From Eshraghiella sp964576255 (GTDB taxonomy: Bacteria > Bacillota > Clostridia > Lachnospirales > Lachnospiraceae), in contig CAZNUK010000001.1 in the NCBI GenBank assembly GCA_964576255.1, positions 62,001-126,000 on the forward strand: a stretch of DNA of 64,000 bases, written 5' to 3'. Both the position numbers and the translations under genes were made by a program. The notes beneath the pieces are model-generated. The model was not told the origin of the DNA, did not search any database, and saw nothing but the letters and a program-made list of their open reading frames with translations. Shown here piece after piece: positions 61,640 through 64,000 of this stretch. Numbering within the stretch: the first letter of the stretch is position 1; every line of letters starts with the position of its first letter.

Positions 61640-62615
61640 TATTTGATCCTCCAATAATCTTGTTAACAAAGGTGCCCCATTCCGGTCTCAACAACATCTC
61701 ACAGCTTATATCATATCCGGAAATTTTCTCTTCATAAGGAACTGAAACCTTGGTAAATCTGGATAAAAGCTCTCCTCTTCCGGAGGCTACCAGATAGGTT
61801 TCCATCTGTGAAACCTTTCTTCTCCCGATATAATCCAATGGTTCCGGCATATATACCCTGTCGCAAATCTCCATTAACCGCCATGGATTGCCATACACAT
61901 TTCCCACATCAATCCATATATAGTCATAGTTATCGCTTTCCGCCAGCATATTAAGAAAATCAATGAACTCCTTATTGTCCAGTTCTCCAATATCTTCTCC
62001 ACAGGTTACCGGATAAAAATAATCCATTCCCATTAACTGGTCCGTGCAGGAAATTATTTTTCCAAGTCCATTTCTTCGCTGTGCCTTGAAATAATACAAT
62101 GCCTGTGACAACCCGCCTGCCGCAGAACTTAGAATGTTATTAAGTCCTGCAAACTGCTCCAGATTAATAAATAAGCTTTTGCCCTTTTTGGCAGACCACA
62201 GCCCCATGCTTAGGGCAAGTGTGGTCTTAAAGCACTTGGTTGCCGGAGAGTATATGCATCCAAGCTCTGCCTTTCTACTACCTGTAGGTCTGTTCTCAAA
62301 ACCCGTCATATGAGCCATAACCTTTTTAACCAGTTTATCCGCTGACTGATATCTTGCTACTGAGTTATCAGAGTCTTCATATCCATCATTAAGAAAAACC
62401 ACTGTTTCAGAAATTTCTTTGTACCAGCTTTCTTCACAATCTTCATCTGCAATTAAAAGCTCAGTTTCATAATCATTAACTGAATTAAGCATTGCTTCTT
62501 TACGGGTATATACCAGAACCTGTAGGGGTAAAAGATGACGGCTGTTAATATAATCAGCCAGTTTAACGGCAAAGGCTTCATCGCTGCTATATATACAGCA
62601 AACCTTTTCTCTCAT
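61632..62615 (-). CDS. TadZ/CpaE-like ParA-type protein with a degenerate Walker A
   Basis: 327 residues. An N-terminal receiver-like region (about 1-105, REKVCCIYSSDEAFAVKLAD) lacks a clear phospho-acceptor pattern. The MinD/ParA-like half has GCIYSPATKCFKTTLALSMG, where the usual deviant Walker A (KGGxGKT) is altered, and YDYIWIDVGNVYGNPW as the Walker B region. TadZ places the pilus machine in the cell. It is first in the Tad operon, with AAGGAGG before the ATG at 62615. Confidence 0.85.
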   Translation of the reverse strand: MREKVCCIYSSDEAFAVKLADYINSRHLLPLQVLVYTRKEAMLNSVNDYETELLIADEDCEESWYKEISETVVFLNDGYEDSDNSVARYQSADKLVKKVMAHMTGFENRPTGSRKAELGCIYSPATKCFKTTLALSMGLWSAKKGKSLFINLEQFAGLNNILSSAAGGLSQALYYFKAQRRNGLGKIISCTDQLMGMDYFYPVTCGEDIGELDNKEFIDFLNMLAESDNYDYIWIDVGNVYGNPWRLMEICDRVYMPEPLDYIGRRKVSQMETYLVASGRGELLSRFTKVSVPYEEKISGYDISCEMLLRPEWGTFVNKIIGGSNNG

Positions 62616-62846
62616 TAAATTCCTCCTTGAAAACATCTGCAAATTTGCTTGATTTACCTGAATTCAGAAACACATTTTTTGTGTGTGAACCCAACAATAC
62701 GCTCTTTTAATACCACTGTCAATGGATTTTTTGCTTAATTTTTGAAAGTCTTTTTTCTGACATATTTTTTCTTAAAAAGGAATTTTTTTGAATATAAATA
62801 GATATATCTGACAATACTTTCAACATCATAGAAAGGATTTTTTTAT
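62616..62846. other. Intergenic region between the Tad operon and the DUF2508 gene
   Basis: AT-rich, divergent promoter region. TTGAAT about 17 bp before ACAATA near 62790-62815 could serve the plus-strand gene. I found no clear boxes for the Tad operon and no operator-like palindrome. Confidence 0.4.
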
Positions 62847-63086
62847 ATGAAGAAAAAGAAAACTTTTGTTACCTATGAAGAAAAATACTTAGCTGAAGAG
62901 CTTTTACAGACCAGAAATGCTCTTGCCGCAGCATACTCTAATTTTGAAAACGTCACTGATCCGGATTTAATTGACTCCTGCATATATCAGGTCAATTCCG
63001 TACAGAAAAGATACAAATTTTTATTGGATAAAGCCAGGGAGGCCAACCTTACAGTTTTATGTGAAATTGCCGGAAATGAATTCTAA
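62847..63086 (+). CDS. DUF2508 (YaaL-like) small protein
   Basis: 79 residues. The DUF2508 pattern EELLQTRNALAAAYSNFENV, then TDPDLIDSCIYQVNSVQKRY and KFLLDKAREANL, is present after a Lys-rich start. Family members are small helical proteins of unknown function in Firmicutes, often near recR or sporulation genes; here the neighbours are pilus and flagellin genes instead. GAAAGGA precedes the ATG. Confidence 0.82.
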   Translation: MKKKKTFVTYEEKYLAEELLQTRNALAAAYSNFENVTDPDLIDSCIYQVNSVQKRYKFLLDKAREANLTVLCEIAGNEF

Positions 63087-63089
63087 CCG

Positions 63090-63134
63090 AAAACGTCGCT
63101 CATAGAATGTGTAATATTCTACAAGCGACGTTTT
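63090..63134. terminator. Bidirectional terminator
   Basis: AAAACGTCGCT (63090-63100) pairs with AGCGACGTTTT (63124-63134), with an inner TAGAAT/ATTCTA pair. It ends the DUF2508 gene and, on minus, the flagellin-fliS transcript. Confidence 0.85.
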
Positions 63135-63607
63135 TATACTTTATATCCTCTGTTTACATCTGAATACATATTCTCATTAAGAGAATCCTTTGAATAGGTA
63201 AGTCCCGCATACACTGCCTGTGTATTTTCCATTATTGGTCCTGTCTCATCACCTTTGCTGACCTCTTTGAAGGCTTCTGAAAGTTTAATAAGCATTCCTT
63301 TTACCCTTAAAAGCTCCTCTGTTTCCTTGCGTATGTCAGCCTTCACAAGAATTCCCGTCATAAACACATATAATCTTCTTAACTCAAATGAAATTTCCTG
63401 TGTCATATCAAGGACTGAAGTTAATTCATTAATAACGGCTTTTGACCTTTTTAAATTAAGTCTGTAATTTTCAATATCATTATTTTTTAATGCAGCCACA
63501 CCGTCATCAATGTATTTGATTGCAATTTCATACATTATTACAACTAACTGGCTCTTGGAGGCCTGGGATATTTTACGGCTAAATACATTAATTTCCTGAT
63601 TAGTCAA
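63134..63607 (-). CDS. fliS: FliS-family flagellar export chaperone
   Basis: 157 residues. It has the FliS helical pattern: KISQASKSQLVVIMYEIAIK, then YIDDGVAALKNNDIENY, KRSKAVINELTSVLDMTQEI and LRRLYVFMTGILVKADIRKE. It should hold flagellin in the cytosol until export. It starts with TTG behind AGGAGG and lies 10 bases after the flagellin stop. Sequence conservation is moderate, so a FliS-like relative with another client cannot be excluded. Confidence 0.82.
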   Translation of the reverse strand: MTNQEINVFSRKISQASKSQLVVIMYEIAIKYIDDGVAALKNNDIENYRLNLKRSKAVINELTSVLDMTQEISFELRRLYVFMTGILVKADIRKETEELLRVKGMLIKLSEAFKEVSKGDETGPIMENTQAVYAGLTYSKDSLNENMYSDVNRGYKV

Positions 63608-63617
63608 TGCCTACCTC

Positions 63618-64000
63618 CTACTGTAACAGCTGAAGAATACTCTGTGGTCTTTCATTTGCCTGCGCCATAACTGAGGTCGCAGCCTGAGAAATAACATTTT
63701 CTGAAGTGTATGTTGTCATTTCCTCTGCCATATCACAATCCTCAATTCTTGAAAGTGCGGATGTAATATTTTCTGTATAGGTGTTAAGACTGGATACCGA
63801 ATTCTCCAAACGGTTCTGATATGCACCAAGCTTTGAACGGATTGAAGAGATTTCTGAAATAGCACTGTCTATTTTGTTCATCGCAATTCCTGCTCCAACA
63901 TGGGTATTAACCACTAATGCATCAACACCAAGTATATGACAATTTACCTTAGGAATATCTAATTTTAACTGCTGTCCCTCATTGGCGCCTACCTGAATAT
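63618..64000 (-). CDS. Flagellin, C-terminal part, cut by window edge
   Basis: The visible 127 codons run to the edge, where the frame reads QVGANEGQQLKLDIPKVNCH. The conserved C-terminal D0/D1 region follows: AISEISSIRSKLGAYQNRLE, SSLNTYTENITSALSRIEDC and DMAEEMTTYTSENVISQAAT, ending ANERPQSILQLLQ. It is the filament subunit. The N-terminal D0/D1 and any variable domain are outside the window. There is a Cys in VNCH and one in IEDCD, which is uncommon in flagellins. Confidence 0.96.
   Translation of the reverse strand, partial: IQVGANEGQQLKLDIPKVNCHILGVDALVVNTHVGAGIAMNKIDSAISEISSIRSKLGAYQNRLENSVSSLNTYTENITSALSRIEDCDMAEEMTTYTSENVISQAATSVMAQANERPQSILQLLQ

Overview
The window comes from an AT-rich, motile, anaerobic member of the Clostridia, most likely Lachnospiraceae. 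The supporting features are a 2[4Fe-4S] ferredoxin, a spore-protease-like YyaC protein, DUF5711, DUF5702 and DUF6382 proteins, strong AGGAGG ribosome sites, a TTGACA/TATAAT promoter style, and flagellin with FliS. The species cannot be fixed from sequence reading alone; Lachnospira/Roseburia-type genomes fit.

Layout. 1-5.6 kb: start of dnaK (cut by the window edge), DAHP synthase with coaBC, a Na+/Ca2+ antiporter and an O-antigen-ligase-like membrane protein. 5.6-9.9 kb: a 1295-residue leucine-rich-repeat surface protein facing a small XRE regulator, with two matching palindromes over the surface-protein promoter. 10-18.5 kb: a PopT-type lipid carrier transporter, a flippase, DUF1858, ferredoxin, MerR regulator, the gdpP-rplI-dnaB operon and a GGDEF cyclase. 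18.6-23.1 kb: one NAD salvage operon (nrtR, nicotinamidase-like, prs-like, nadV, nadE) with an inverted repeat in its promoter spacer. 23.1-23.3 kb: a 268-bp hairpin element. 23.3-27 kb: a two-component system and an Rpn-family nuclease with in-frame heptad repeats. 27-33 kb: rpsF-ssb-rpsR, a membrane protein with an in-frame stop near its start, tRNA-Cys, and a LysM/DUF5711/CvpA operon. 33-36.7 kb: yyaC, a coiled-coil membrane protein, a PfoR-like PTS IIC protein and a small unknown protein.

36.7-45.6 kb is the most unusual part. It holds a PP2C phosphatase, a trypsin-like protease with a C-terminal FHA domain, and two transmembrane Ser/Thr kinases with nearly identical kinase halves but different extracellular domains. 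Each kinase is paired with an Rpn-family gene, and one of those is broken by a 539-bp deletion. The protease and both kinases share one promoter design, with the palindrome TCCAAAATGGA in the spacer. Together they look like a phospho-signalling regulon enlarged by tandem duplication.

45.6-50.4 kb is mostly housekeeping: pgi, mtnN, a TSCPD protein, murG and a HIT protein. 51.2-62.6 kb is a long minus-strand Tad/Flp pilus operon: tadZ, cpaF, tadB, tadC, a 55-residue Flp1 pilin, DUF5702, two TadE-like proteins, a prepilin peptidase, an FHA/DUF6382 protein, a rhomboid protease and a flavodoxin-SCP2 protein. The window ends with a DUF2508 protein, FliS and the C-terminal part of flagellin. The FHA protein in the Tad operon suggests, without proving, that Thr phosphorylation by the kinases could control pilus assembly.
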